DNA of 64,000 bases from CALDTK01 sp965215115 (GTDB taxonomy: Bacteria; Bacteroidota; Bacteroidia; Chitinophagales; Saprospiraceae): NCBI GenBank assembly GCA_965215115.1, contig OZ244050.1, positions 1,922,001 through 1,986,000 of the forward strand. Reading direction: 5' to 3'. Every line of letters starts with the position of its first letter. Position 1 is the first letter of the stretch. The position numbers were made by a program, and so were the translations under genes. Of the stretch, positions 1 through 10,466 are shown piece after piece. A model generated the notes under the pieces. It was not told the DNA's origin. It saw only the letters and a program-made list of their open reading frames with translations, and did not search any database.

Positions 1-1206
1 GGTCCGGATCGGACGGTGCGGTTGACGCCGCCCCTCGCTGTCCGCGTCACGGGCACCACCTGTGCCGACGACCGGAGCACTTACACGGCGGTGCTCAACA
101 TCAGCGGCGGCAAGGCTCCGTACGCGCTGGCCGCCGGCGTCGAGTTTACCTCCGTGGCGCCCGACGCCAACGGCCGCGCCTCGGTGACGGTCAGCTCGGA
201 GATCGGCTCCGCGACCGTGACCGTGACCGACGCCTACGCCGAACCCTGCGCAGCGGAGGTCGGCATCGAGCGGCCGGCCGACTGCTCGGTGGCGGAGCGG
301 TGCGACCTACCGTGCGATGGGATCGTGTCGGTGGGCAGTCTACCGTTCTGGCTACCGGTGCCCGTCGAGAACGGTAAGGTAACCGAGGTGAAGATCGAGG
401 GCGTAGACTTCACCCTGTCTACGACGAGCGGGCGCGCGCACGTGGCGGTGGTCGAGGAGAGATTCGCGGCGGACTCCGCGTTGGTGACCGGTCTCAACAC
501 GAGTCTAAGGGGCTCCGTCTCGACGAACTGGTTCGCGACCGGCAGGGTCCCCCGCAAGCTCGCCGACCAACTGAACGGGGTGCTCACGCCCCTGGTCAAC
601 AATGCCCTCAACGGCGATGTGGATCCGGGTTTCGCGTTGGCCTACACGGACCAAAAAGCCGTGGCCCTCGGCGGGGAAGCAGGGCTCCAGAGTGCCGCCT
701 TCGCGTGCCACCGGTGGAGGCTCGTGCTGCGGGTCGCCTACGTGACCGCGGGTGTCTCGTACGAGATGACCTACGCGTATACCCACGAAGGGCTCCAAGT
801 TACGGGCGTGAGTGTCGCCGGGGCCGTAGACAGCAACGGTCCACGCGAGGTGGACTTCGAGACGACCGTCATTCCGTCCTTCCACCGCAGCCGGCAGGAT
901 CGCTGTCTCGAGACGGAGGAGTCCTTCTGTAAAGAGCCGCCGAAACCCGGCGAGATCAAGACCGTCTTACGCGGTCTCAAAGTGCAGGCGAGCCTGCGCT
1001 TCGAGCAGGCCAACGCGAAGGATTTTGTCGTCTACTGGCAGGCGCTCGGGAGCCAGGTGCCGGTGGTCGCGAACGTCCCCGGCAAGCCCGCCGAGTTTAC
1101 CTACGTCCAGGCCGGGACCTACGAGATTTCGGCGATGGCCATCGAGCGGGAGACTGGCTGCGTGTCGGTGACGCGGACCCAGTTCGAAATCAAACCCTTC
1201 CGCTGA
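1..1206 (+). CDS. C-terminal part of a large eCIS-associated protein (left-truncated)
   Basis: The frame is open from base 1, so the GTG at 16 is unlikely to be the true start and the gene continues off the left edge. The visible ~400 residues have an Ig/invasin-like beta stretch at the N-terminal end, Cys-rich segments (CSVAERCDLPCDG), a central domain I do not recognise and a last ~80 residues resembling a PKD/Ig-like beta sandwich. The stop overlaps the ATG of the tape-measure gene by one base, so they are co-transcribed. By position it is probably a baseplate, spike or fibre-like component of the contractile injection system; that role is inferred from neighbours only. Confidence 0.6.
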   Translation, partial: GPDRTVRLTPPLAVRVTGTTCADDRSTYTAVLNISGGKAPYALAAGVEFTSVAPDANGRASVTVSSEIGSATVTVTDAYAEPCAAEVGIERPADCSVAERCDLPCDGIVSVGSLPFWLPVPVENGKVTEVKIEGVDFTLSTTSGRAHVAVVEERFAADSALVTGLNTSLRGSVSTNWFATGRVPRKLADQLNGVLTPLVNNALNGDVDPGFALAYTDQKAVALGGEAGLQSAAFACHRWRLVLRVAYVTAGVSYEMTYAYTHEGLQVTGVSVAGAVDSNGPREVDFETTVIPSFHRSRQDRCLETEESFCKEPPKPGEIKTVLRGLKVQASLRFEQANAKDFVVYWQALGSQVPVVANVPGKPAEFTYVQAGTYEISAMAIERETGCVSVTRTQFEIKPFR

Positions 1207-2555
1207 TGCTCGGTAACCGACACATCGTCCGCCGCGTCACGCTGCCGTGGCGCTACACCGACCCGGCGGTGGCCAACGCGCCGCCGCCGGAGCTGGGGGC
1301 GCTGTTCCTGGAGGAGTTGCTGCCGACCCTCGAGCGGGTGTTGGACGAGGTCGGGGCGCCGGGTGCGTACGTGCAGCTCGATCGCCTCGAAGTTGATCTG
1401 GGACTGATTGATCCGGCGAACGTGGTGTCGCTACGGGAGACTTTAGCAGCCGCACTGCGAAGGGAGTTGCGAGAGGTAGGTTTTGGCGAAAGCCGCCAAA
1501 CGTCGCTCGTCGAGCGGGCACTGGCGAGTCTCGAGTACTTCCTAAAGCACGGACGCCTCGCGTGGGACTGTCCGACGACCACGCTGGCCGAACTGGAACG
1601 GGTACTGTTGCGAGAGTTGGAGGTTAGCCAATCGATTCGCGCGCTACCGACGGCAGGCACGGAGGCGCTGAGGCAGGTATTGCGAGCGAGTCGTGCGGCG
1701 CGAGATCGCTTCGTCGCTCAGCTGAATCCTACGGTGGCGGGAGCGCTACTGCGGGTTTTTGGCAGAGAGTCGTTGGGGACCGCTAGTGATCGCGCGTCGG
1801 ATTCGGATACTGAGATAAATCATCCAGGCAATCTGAGAGCCGCGCTACTCAATGCCTTGGGTACTGCGAAGCGGCAAAGGCTGTCTGCTCCTTCGGCTTT
1901 CGCCAAAACAGGTCCAGCATCGCCCGGTGCAACGGAGCGGTCGGCCGAAGGGCAGCACGGGCGGCTGGAACGAGATGGGTCTGATGCCGTCGATGCCGCC
2001 GCTTCCTCCAATGCCGATGCCGCCACTTTCGCCCCGGGTACCGAGACCGAGCAAGCATTAAGCGACGGCCTCCCCGTCACGAATGCGGGCATCATCCTCC
2101 TGCATCCCTTCCTGACCAACTACTTCGAGCGACTAGGACTCTTAGCCGACGGTGCGCTCACAGATCCGGTGCGGGCCATTCACTTATTGCACTACCTGGC
2201 GACGGGTGCGACGGAGCTGCCCGAGGCGGCGTCGGTGCTGTACAAAGTGCTGTGTGGGTACCCGCTCACCGAGACCCTTTCGCGGCGCGTGGACCTAGGG
2301 GAGGAGGAGCGTACCGAGAGCCTTACTTTGCTAGATGCGGCCGTGGCGCACTGGGGGAAGTTGGGCAAGACGAGTGCGGAGGGCTTGCGCCAAAACTTTT
2401 TGCAGCGGGAGGGAATCTTGCGGCGGACTGATAACGGCTCGTGGCGGCTGACGGTGGAGCGGCGGGGGTGGGATGTGTTGTTGGAGAGTTTGCCGTGGAA
2501 TTTGTCGGTGGTGCGGATGGGTTGGGGGGCGGGGGTGGTATGGGTGGAGTGGTGA
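1206..2555 (+). CDS. Contractile injection system tape measure protein
   Basis: 449 residues. In eCIS particles this family sets tube length. Recognisable features are the N-terminal segment VQLDRLEVDLG after an acidic helix, and the C-terminal block GIILLHPFLTNYFERLGLL followed by AIHLLHYLATG, LPE, and KVLCGYPL, all typical of the CIS tape-measure family. Residues of about 195-280 form a low-complexity Ala/Ser/Asp-rich linker, where such proteins vary in length. The start ATG overlaps the upstream stop. Two or three copies of the GTTTT-hairpin element lie inside it (1480 sense, 1896 and 2383 antisense). The family call is confident; particle function depends on genes outside the window. Confidence 0.85.
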   Translation: MLGNRHIVRRVTLPWRYTDPAVANAPPPELGALFLEELLPTLERVLDEVGAPGAYVQLDRLEVDLGLIDPANVVSLRETLAAALRRELREVGFGESRQTSLVERALASLEYFLKHGRLAWDCPTTTLAELERVLLRELEVSQSIRALPTAGTEALRQVLRASRAARDRFVAQLNPTVAGALLRVFGRESLGTASDRASDSDTEINHPGNLRAALLNALGTAKRQRLSAPSAFAKTGPASPGATERSAEGQHGRLERDGSDAVDAAASSNADAATFAPGTETEQALSDGLPVTNAGIILLHPFLTNYFERLGLLADGALTDPVRAIHLLHYLATGATELPEAASVLYKVLCGYPLTETLSRRVDLGEEERTESLTLLDAAVAHWGKLGKTSAEGLRQNFLQREGILRRTDNGSWRLTVERRGWDVLLESLPWNLSVVRMGWGAGVVWVEW

Positions 2556-2588
2556 GGTGGAATATTTGAACTAAACAAACAAAATCAC

Positions 2589-4034
2589 ATGAGGACTTTG
2601 GACACAAGGAAGAGTAGCGCCACGAGCGTGAAGGCGAAGGAGAAGTTCTTCGTGAAGTCGAAGGCACCTAAAAGAACTCCGACGGATGCCGAACGCGAGC
2701 ACATTCGAGCTATGGCAGACGCTAGTCCTGTAGGTGCGGGTGCAACTGGGCGGCAGCTACGATTCCCCGGCGATGACGTTATATACGTTCAATACCTCAC
2801 CAGGTACGGCGAATTGTGGAGGGAGGCCTTTGAAGAAGTTGCTACCGGGCAGGGCGAAGATACTCTTATCAGAATTGAGGATGGCGAATTCTACACGATG
2901 CAAGAACTGCCTAATCCAATTCCTACAAAAGTGAGCTCAAAAAGCGAGCCTCCGCGAAGGAAAGAGAAGAAGAGGCCCGACGCGATAACGTCAAAAGAGG
3001 AAGTCCAGCCCGTCGAGAAGCCTGCCGTACAAGCGACGAAAAAGCCGGCTACGGTAACTGAAGCGGTTGCTAACGAAGATCAGGTAGGCGAAGGGGGCAC
3101 GTTCTTCGGTACATTTGTAAACGATCTGGACAAAAGCAATAAGGATTTCGGGAAGGAGATGGCTAATCAGGGGGCCGGTACAGCCATCCTGGGTGGCATT
3201 ACGTCGGCGTTCGCAGAAGCAGGGATTGGGGCGTTGAAGGCCGTGGATACGACGAGTGATTTGATGGCCTTCGGGATGTCGCTCGTGCTGGAGCCGACCG
3301 GTGCTACGACCAAAGCACAGACCCAGGAGATCGCCGACCGGCTCGATAAAAGAATTGCGGCTGCTAAGCAGGTAGTCGATGTCGTGACGAGTGACCCCGG
3401 CGGTGTGGTGAGCACGATACACGAGAAAGGGGTGGACAGTATGTACCGCGCGATGATTGGGGAGTCGAGTGGTTGGTATGATTTGTCCAAGGCAACTACG
3501 ATTATCGTGTTGGGCGTAGTAGGTGGAATAAAAGCGAAGGGATTGGGTGATGCTGTTGAAGAAGCTGCGGAAGCGGGGGTCAAATCAGCTGTAAAGTCTT
3601 CTAGGTCTCCAAAATCTGGTAAACCATTGCGCGGGAAGGGAGTAAAAACGAAAGCCCGAACTCTTATTGAAAAGCACTTAAGTGATGTAATAAACGATAC
3701 TCTTTCAGACATTCATAAAAGGTTAGATGAAATTGGAAAGAAAACTATTAACGACCTTACTGACGCCGACGAAATGTTTCTTGAAAATGCAAAGCGTATA
3801 ATTCAACGACAAAGCCCCAAAGACTACTTTAGGTTTAATAATGTTGGAGGAGAGATTACGGATCTGAGATTTCCTAAGCAAAAGTTAAATAGTGCTTTAG
3901 AGTTGATAGACCCAGCTGAACACCGTGATCTAATAGGAAATTTTTTTGCTGATTACCAACAAGCGCAAGCGAGCGCAATTGCGAAAGCAGAACGTTTAAT
4001 GGACAAGATCAATAATCCGGGTTCTGAAATCTAA
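2589..4034 (+). CDS. Candidate eCIS payload with AT-rich C-terminal domain
   Basis: 481 residues, no family recognised. The first ~150 residues are charged and look disordered (Lys/Pro/Glu-rich). Residues about 190-250 contain Gly/Ala-rich hydrophobic helices, as does a segment near 300-320 (TTIIVLGVVGGIKAKG). The last ~140 residues are Lys/Asp/Asn-rich and helical. Base composition drops sharply to AT-rich from about 3580 to the stop and into the following gap, unlike all neighbours, and the gene has none of the hairpin elements. It sits between the eCIS tape-measure and ATPase genes, where payload toxins are often encoded. Modular architecture plus a foreign-looking C-terminus suggests a swapped effector domain; the activity is unknown. 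No immunity gene follows. Confidence 0.6.
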   Translation: MRTLDTRKSSATSVKAKEKFFVKSKAPKRTPTDAEREHIRAMADASPVGAGATGRQLRFPGDDVIYVQYLTRYGELWREAFEEVATGQGEDTLIRIEDGEFYTMQELPNPIPTKVSSKSEPPRRKEKKRPDAITSKEEVQPVEKPAVQATKKPATVTEAVANEDQVGEGGTFFGTFVNDLDKSNKDFGKEMANQGAGTAILGGITSAFAEAGIGALKAVDTTSDLMAFGMSLVLEPTGATTKAQTQEIADRLDKRIAAAKQVVDVVTSDPGGVVSTIHEKGVDSMYRAMIGESSGWYDLSKATTIIVLGVVGGIKAKGLGDAVEEAAEAGVKSAVKSSRSPKSGKPLRGKGVKTKARTLIEKHLSDVINDTLSDIHKRLDEIGKKTINDLTDADEMFLENAKRIIQRQSPKDYFRFNNVGGEITDLRFPKQKLNSALELIDPAEHRDLIGNFFADYQQAQASAIAKAERLMDKINNPGSEI

Positions 4035-4247
4035 TTCGACTGAGGGCCATGGCCCTCGTCCGCATACAACCCCCATCAAGCGTATCTATTATCGTGATTA
4101 ATGCATGGATTATAAGTTAGATATAGAAGTTGTTACGATTGGACTATAGCGCCTGCGTTTATCGCTTTGAAAGCTCTCAGTAATCGATAATCACCTGATG
4201 CCGTCGCAGCCTACGAACATCTCGTGCTCCCTATAGCTCAGATCCGA
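4035..4247. other. AT-rich intergenic gap after the candidate payload
   Basis: About 210 bases without a convincing ORF. The first 150 bases share the AT-rich composition of the upstream gene's 3' end, and GC-rich sequence resumes near 4200. It may be the tail of an imported segment carrying the effector's C-terminal domain. I see no tRNA, direct repeat or transposase that would define its boundaries. Confidence 0.4.
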
Positions 4248-5540
4248 ATGATACTCAATCCTCTCACCCAGTACCTCCACCACCGCCTTCACCCCGCCCC
4301 CAACCCTCTACCCCCACCACACCTCCCCGACCTCCCGATCCCCGGTTTTGGCGCAAGCCCCACCCCCTTCTCCCAACCCGAACTCCTCCTCCTCCACCTC
4401 GCCCTCGCCCCGCACCTCAATCCCGCGCTCCTCGGCGAGACCATCGCCGAGGCCCTGCCGGAGTCGCAGGACTTCCCGGCCATCGGGGGTACCAAATCGG
4501 CGGACGGGCGCTACGTGCTGCCGACGGGGGAGACCTTTTTGTTCCTCCTCGCCGGTGACGACGCGGAGGCGCGGGCCGAAGCGGTGCTGCTGCTCTCCCC
4601 TAATCACCGCCTGGCGCAGCGCGGGATCGTGACCCTGGAGGCCGTCGCGCCCGGCGAACCTCGTTTTAGCGGTAAGCTTATCCTCGGGGAGGACATCCTG
4701 GACGCGGTCACGTTCGGTCCGGGGCAAGCGCCGCGCTTCGGTCCGAACTTCCCGGCGCAGCCGCTAACGACCGACCTCACCTGGGACCACCTCATTCTGG
4801 ACGACGGAGTGCACGATCGCCTCTGCGACATCCAGGACTGGCTGGCCCACGACACGACGCTACGCCGGGACTGGGCGATGGACAAGCAACTCAAGCGGGG
4901 CTACAGGGCGCTGTTTTACGGTCCGCCGGGGACCGGCAAGACCCTCAGTGCGACTTTACTCGGCAAGCGGATCAACCGGACCGTACTGCGCGTCGACCTA
5001 TCGACGATCGTCTCCAAGTGGATCGGCGAGACGGAGAAGAACCTGTCAGCCCTTTTCGAGCGATCTCGCCGGGGGGACTACATTCTTTTCTTCGACGAGG
5101 CCGACGCCCTGTTCGGCAAGCGTACCGAAGTCAAAAGTTCGAATGATCGACACGCCAACCAAGGGGTCTCGTACTTGCTCCAGCGCATGGAGGATCACGA
5201 CGGACTCATCGTACTCGCGTCAAACTTCAAAAGCAACATCGACGCCGCCTTCTTGCGTAGATTCAATACCGTCATTAAGTTTTCTTTCCCGGAACGAGCG
5301 GCGAGAGAACAACTTTGGCGGGTCACGTTGCCAGAGCCGTCGCGCCTCGCGAAGGACGTTGATATCCCCGCCCGGGCCGCCGCCTACGAATTGGCCGGTG
5401 GCGACATCGTGAACGTGGTTCAGTACGCCTGCTTGCGGGCCTTGGGGCGTGGCGATGAGATGGTGCAGTGGACGGACGTACACGACGGTATCCGACGCGA
5501 GGTGGAGAAGGCCGGAGGCATCTTTCAGAATCTTGGGTAG
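4248..5540 (+). CDS. AAA+ ATPase of the contractile injection system
   Basis: 430 residues from the ATG chosen; a GTG at 4224 adds eight residues. The N-terminal ~190 residues are an eCIS-type leader domain. The AAA core follows: Walker A GPPGTGKT near residue 225, Walker B FFDEADALFG near 282, sensor-1-like VLASNFKSNID, and the arginine-rich FLRRFNTVIKFSFPER after it. Such ATPases close eCIS operons and are thought to help assembly or loading in the cytoplasm. The gene is convergent with asnS, separated by only nine bases. One hairpin element (4345, GCAA loop) is in the N-terminal region. Confidence 0.88.
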   Translation: MILNPLTQYLHHRLHPAPNPLPPPHLPDLPIPGFGASPTPFSQPELLLLHLALAPHLNPALLGETIAEALPESQDFPAIGGTKSADGRYVLPTGETFLFLLAGDDAEARAEAVLLLSPNHRLAQRGIVTLEAVAPGEPRFSGKLILGEDILDAVTFGPGQAPRFGPNFPAQPLTTDLTWDHLILDDGVHDRLCDIQDWLAHDTTLRRDWAMDKQLKRGYRALFYGPPGTGKTLSATLLGKRINRTVLRVDLSTIVSKWIGETEKNLSALFERSRRGDYILFFDEADALFGKRTEVKSSNDRHANQGVSYLLQRMEDHDGLIVLASNFKSNIDAAFLRRFNTVIKFSFPERAAREQLWRVTLPEPSRLAKDVDIPARAAAYELAGGDIVNVVQYACLRALGRGDEMVQWTDVHDGIRREVEKAGGIFQNLG

Positions 5541-5549
5541 GGGGTAGGT

Positions 5550-7001
<1,452 letters not shown>

Positions 7002-7007
7002 GGCGGG

Positions 7008-7073
7008 CGAAAGTAGGGTTTGGGCTATCACTGCGAACCGCGGTTCTAAGTGACAGCCCAGACCCTACTTTCG
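7008..7073. promoter_or_regulatory. 66-bp imperfect palindrome holding divergent promoters
   Basis: Two 33-base arms with no spacer match at 29 of 33 positions. The outer ends are TACTTTCG on each strand, i.e. a -7 box for asnS (7015-7008 on minus) and one pointing at the hydrolase (7066-7073 on plus). The centre contains TCACTGCGAACCGCGGTTC, which recurs in the palindrome at 58267-58334. A symmetric divergent promoter or a protein-bound cruciform are both possible. Confidence 0.6.
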
Positions 7074-7095
7074 TGTCTCCCACGCGTTACTCCCC

Positions 7096-7869
7096 GTGCT
7101 CACCGTCCTCAAATGGCTCCTCGGCCTCGCCGCCGCCGGCTACCTCGCCGTCGCCACCCTCGCCTTCGCCTTCCAGGAGCGCCTCATCTTCCACCCCCGC
7201 GCCCAGGCCAGCGACTACGTCTACGACTGGGGCCGCGAGGTCACCGTGCCCGTCGCAGGTGATGTGGCGCTGTCCACCGTCTGGGTCGACAAGCCCCGCG
7301 AGCGCGGCGTCGTGCTCTACTTCCACGGCAACGTCGGCGACAACAACCGCGGGCGCTACCAGGTGCGCAGCGTCGCGGAGCTCCCGTACGACCTCGTCTT
7401 CGTCGACTACCGCGGCTTCGGGAAGTCGGGCGGGGCCCCGGAGTCGGACGCGCAGCTTCTCGCCGACGTGCAGGCCGTCTACGATCGCGTCAAGCAAGAC
7501 TACTCCGAAGACCGGATCCACCTGCTCGGCTACTCCCTCGGCACCGGGATGGCCGCCTACCTCGCCGCCGAGAACTCCCCCGCCCACCTCACGCTCGTGG
7601 CGCCCTACACCAGCCTCGACGACATGAAAGACCAGCTGTTCTGGTGGCTCCCCGGCGGCCTGCTCAAGTACCACCTCGCCACCGAAGACCGCATCGCCGA
7701 CGTCGACTGCCCCATCGACATCTACCACGGCACCGCCGACGAGCTGATCCCCTTCGCGATGTCGGAAGAACTCGTCCGGCTTTCGCCAAAACACGCCACC
7801 CTCCACCCACTGAAAGGCATCAACCACCGCGGCGCTATCCTGAGCATGGGGACGGAGTGGCTGGAATGA
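7096..7869 (+). CDS. Alpha/beta hydrolase with N-terminal membrane anchor
   Basis: 257 residues from GTG. Residues 1-25 form a hydrophobic anchor or signal segment, followed by QERLIFHP as in the BEM46/ABHD-like serine hydrolase group. The oxyanion segment is FHGNVGDN, then DYRGFGKSGG, nucleophile elbow GYSLGTG, acid within DELIPF and His in GINHRG, so the catalytic triad looks complete. The substrate is not predictable; lipid or acyl esters are likely for the family. It is divergent from asnS. Element copy at 7779 (antisense), coding LSPKHA. Confidence 0.85.
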   Translation: MLTVLKWLLGLAAAGYLAVATLAFAFQERLIFHPRAQASDYVYDWGREVTVPVAGDVALSTVWVDKPRERGVVLYFHGNVGDNNRGRYQVRSVAELPYDLVFVDYRGFGKSGGAPESDAQLLADVQAVYDRVKQDYSEDRIHLLGYSLGTGMAAYLAAENSPAHLTLVAPYTSLDDMKDQLFWWLPGGLLKYHLATEDRIADVDCPIDIYHGTADELIPFAMSEELVRLSPKHATLHPLKGINHRGAILSMGTEWLE

Positions 7870-8063
7870 ATCAAGGGCGCTGCGCTAATTGGGCGCTGCG
7901 CTAGATGGGCCTCTCGAGACGCCTAGCCCTTTGCGATCCTTGCGGTCCCTCGCGCCCTTTGCGTCCCATCAGGTAAGTACAGCACGAAAGCAAAGCCCCT
8001 CTAGGCCGCAGGCCGCCCATCCAGGCCGCAGGCCGCCCATCTAGCACAGCGCCCTTCCTACCC
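7870..8063. repeat. Intergenic short repeats
   Basis: The gap has two copies of GGGCGCTGCGCTA near 7885-7905 and a tandem pair of AGGCCGCAGGCCGCCCATC at 8003-8021 and 8023-8041. The words GCGCTAGATGGGCC and GGCCGCCCATCTAGC near its two ends are roughly inverted, so the region could fold as one long stem ending the hydrolase transcript. No gene seen. Confidence 0.5.
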
Positions 8064-8071
8064 TACCTTCC
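8064..8071 (+). promoter_or_regulatory. -7 box TACCTTCC, five bases before the start
   Basis: Matches the TAnnTT part of the Bacteroidota -7 element. Exactly five bases separate it from the GTG at 8077, so transcription would begin at or next to the start codon, a leaderless message. No clear -33 TTG is visible. Confidence 0.6.
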
Positions 8072-8076
8072 CACAC

Positions 8077-9537
8077 GTGAAAACCCTCCTCCTCTCCCTC
8101 GCCCTGGCTTCGACGATGGCCGCCCGCGCCCAATCCCTCCCCCAACTCCAGATCGCCCCCGACCAGCGCCACCTCCAGACGGCCGACGGCGAGCCCTTCC
8201 TCTGGATCGGGGACACCGCCTGGGAGCTGTTCCACCGCCTCGACACCGCCGCGGCCGACCACTACCTGCGCACGCGCGCCGCCCAGGGCGTCAACGTCAT
8301 CCAGGCCGTGGCCCTCGCCGAACTCGACGGCCTGCGCGCGCCCAATCCCTACGGCGACCTGCCCCTCGTCGACGAGGACCCCACCCGCCTGGGCGAGCCC
8401 TACTTCCGGCACGTCGACTGGGTCATCCGGCGCGCGGCTACCCTCGGGATGTACACCGCGCTGCTACCCACTTGGGGCGACAAGTTCAACATCGCCGACT
8501 GGGGCACGGGCCCGGAGGTGTTCACGCCCGACAATGCACGGGCTTTCGCCAAAACCCTCGGCGCCCGCTACGCCGAACACCCCCACGTACTCTGGGTCCT
8601 CGGGGGCGACCGTTGGCTCGAGGACCAGGACGACAGCGACATCATCGACGCCATGGCCGCGGGCCTGCGCGCCGGCGGCGCCCCGCAGCTCATCACCTAC
8701 CACCCCAACGGCGCCCGCCGCGCCACCGAGTACGTCGACCGCCCGTGGCTCGACTTCGACATGTTCCAGACCGGGCACGACCGCCGCCAGCTCGACTTCG
8801 CCTACGTGCGCGCGAGCCTCGCCGTCCCCACGCCCCGCCCCACCGTCAACGCCGAACCCCGCTACGAAGACCACCCCGACCGCTTCGACCAGGCGCGCTA
8901 CTTCTGGATGGATCAGAGCGACGTGCGCCAGAGCGCCTACTGGACCTTCTTCAGCGGCGGCGCCGGCTACACCTACGGGTGCCACGACGTTTGGCAGATG
9001 TGGAGCCCGCCCCACCAGCCCATCAACGGCGCGCGCACCCATTGGCGCCAGGCCCTCGAGCTCCCCGGCGCGCGGCAGCTCCCGTTTTTGCGAAAGCTCC
9101 TCACCGCCACCGCCTGGCACACCTGGCAGCCGCGCCAGGGCCTCCTCGTCTACGACTCCACCGAGGTCGATATGGTCCGCACGAAGGCTACGCCCGCCCC
9201 CGCCCCGAGCGCCCGCGGCACCGTGGCCGACTCCACGACGACGCTCGCCGTGGTGGCCGGCGACGGCGAGTACGTACTCGTCTACACGCCTTTCGGCAAA
9301 ACCATCACCCTCGACGCTACGCAGTTGCCGCAATCGATCCAATCCCACGACGGCCTCGGGCTCCTGTACAACCCACGTGACGGCAGCGTCACGCAGATCG
9401 CGGCCGATACCCCGTCCTCCACCCCGGAAACGCTTCGGTACGACATGCCATCCCGCGGTTGGGGCAGCGACTTCATCCTGGTGTTGGCCGGACCTGCACG
9501 CGCGGCGCAGCTGGTCTCCTCCCTCCTCGAAGACTGA
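8077..9537 (+). CDS. GH140-like apiosidase (DUF4038), secreted
   Basis: 486 residues. A signal peptide (residues 1-19, ending ARAQ) is followed by LQTADGEPFLWIGDTAWELFHRL, the signature of the apiosidase-like DUF4038 TIM barrel, and then QGVNVIQAVAL. The C-terminal ~110 residues match the putative collagen-binding-like beta domain usually paired with it (GEYVLVYTPFGKTI). Family members cleave apiose from pectic rhamnogalacturonan II or act on related side chains in the periplasm, consistent with the uronate genes elsewhere in the window. Three hairpin elements are inside (8542, 9084, 9288). Confidence 0.85.
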   Translation: MKTLLLSLALASTMAARAQSLPQLQIAPDQRHLQTADGEPFLWIGDTAWELFHRLDTAAADHYLRTRAAQGVNVIQAVALAELDGLRAPNPYGDLPLVDEDPTRLGEPYFRHVDWVIRRAATLGMYTALLPTWGDKFNIADWGTGPEVFTPDNARAFAKTLGARYAEHPHVLWVLGGDRWLEDQDDSDIIDAMAAGLRAGGAPQLITYHPNGARRATEYVDRPWLDFDMFQTGHDRRQLDFAYVRASLAVPTPRPTVNAEPRYEDHPDRFDQARYFWMDQSDVRQSAYWTFFSGGAGYTYGCHDVWQMWSPPHQPINGARTHWRQALELPGARQLPFLRKLLTATAWHTWQPRQGLLVYDSTEVDMVRTKATPAPAPSARGTVADSTTTLAVVAGDGEYVLVYTPFGKTITLDATQLPQSIQSHDGLGLLYNPRDGSVTQIAADTPSSTPETLRYDMPSRGWGSDFILVLAGPARAAQLVSSLLED

Positions 9538-9590
9538 CGCGCGCCCCCCCCTCGCCAGAAAGACCCCACCCCACCTTCGCCACCCCCGTC

Positions 9591-10382
9591 ATGCACCTCC
9601 GCTACTTCACCCCCGCCCCGGCACTGCGGCCTTACGTCCGCAGCTACTACCTGCTCGAGGGCGACTTCGGCGGCGGGACAGACGACGTTTTCTTCGCGGA
9701 CGGCTGCCCGGAGCTGGTCTTCAACGTCGGCGTAGACTTCTACCGCGACGGTGTGCGCGAGGCGTGGGCCAAGGTGATCGGGCAGATCACCCACCCGCTC
9801 CACGTCACGGCCACCGGGCGCGGGAGCAGCTTCGGGATCTGGTTTCGGCCGCAGGGACTCGCCGCATTTACGGGGCTCGCGGCGGACGAGTTGACGGACA
9901 CGGCAGTGGCGGCGGAGCAGCTCTTCGGTCCCGAACTGCAGCAACTCGTCGGGGAGGGTTTGGCCGCCGGAGACGAAGCGCGAACGGTGCCACGGGTGGA
10001 CGCGGCCCTCGTGGCGCTACTGCGTCCGGCAGGTGGCGGGCGCGGCGAAGAACTCGTACGTTTTGCCGTAAGGCGCCTCACCGACCACCCGGCGGACGAG
10101 AAGATCGAAGCCGTCGCGAAGGCCTGCCAGGTATCCCCGCGTCACCTCCAGCAACTCTTCCGCGAGCGCGTGGGACTGCGGCCGAAGCAGTTCCAGCGTG
10201 TGACCCGCTTCCAGCGCTCCATCGGGGCTGTGACGGCGGCGGGCAGCGGGGCCCTCACCGACGCGGCGTACGGCTCGGGCTACTTCGACCAGGCGCACTT
10301 CATCCGGGAGTTCAAGCGGTTCACGGGCCTCACGCCATCGAAGTACAGGGCGCAGGAGAGACTCATCGGGCGGCACTTCTAA
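9591..10382 (+). CDS. AraC-family transcriptional regulator
   Basis: 263 residues from ATG at 9591; the frame is open further upstream into the previous gene but the homologous part starts at MHLRYFTPAP. The N-terminal ~150 residues are the DUF6597-type sensor domain found in AraC regulators (RPYVRSYYLLEG, FFADGCPELVFN). The C-terminal AraC DNA-binding domain has two helix-turn-helix motifs: residues around 175-195 (IEAVAKACQVSPRHLQQLF) and 225-250, ending with the family signature GYFDQAHFIREFKRFTGLTPSKY. Target genes are unknown; the preceding GH140 gene is the obvious candidate. Confidence 0.88.
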   Translation: MHLRYFTPAPALRPYVRSYYLLEGDFGGGTDDVFFADGCPELVFNVGVDFYRDGVREAWAKVIGQITHPLHVTATGRGSSFGIWFRPQGLAAFTGLAADELTDTAVAAEQLFGPELQQLVGEGLAAGDEARTVPRVDAALVALLRPAGGGRGEELVRFAVRRLTDHPADEKIEAVAKACQVSPRHLQQLFRERVGLRPKQFQRVTRFQRSIGAVTAAGSGALTDAAYGSGYFDQAHFIREFKRFTGLTPSKYRAQERLIGRHF

Positions 10383-10466
10383 ACTTCCCACTTTCCACTC
10401 TCGCACTTTCCGCCACTTCGCATTTGTACAATTCCCGCCGGACGCGGCACGGGAGTTTTGCGGGCG

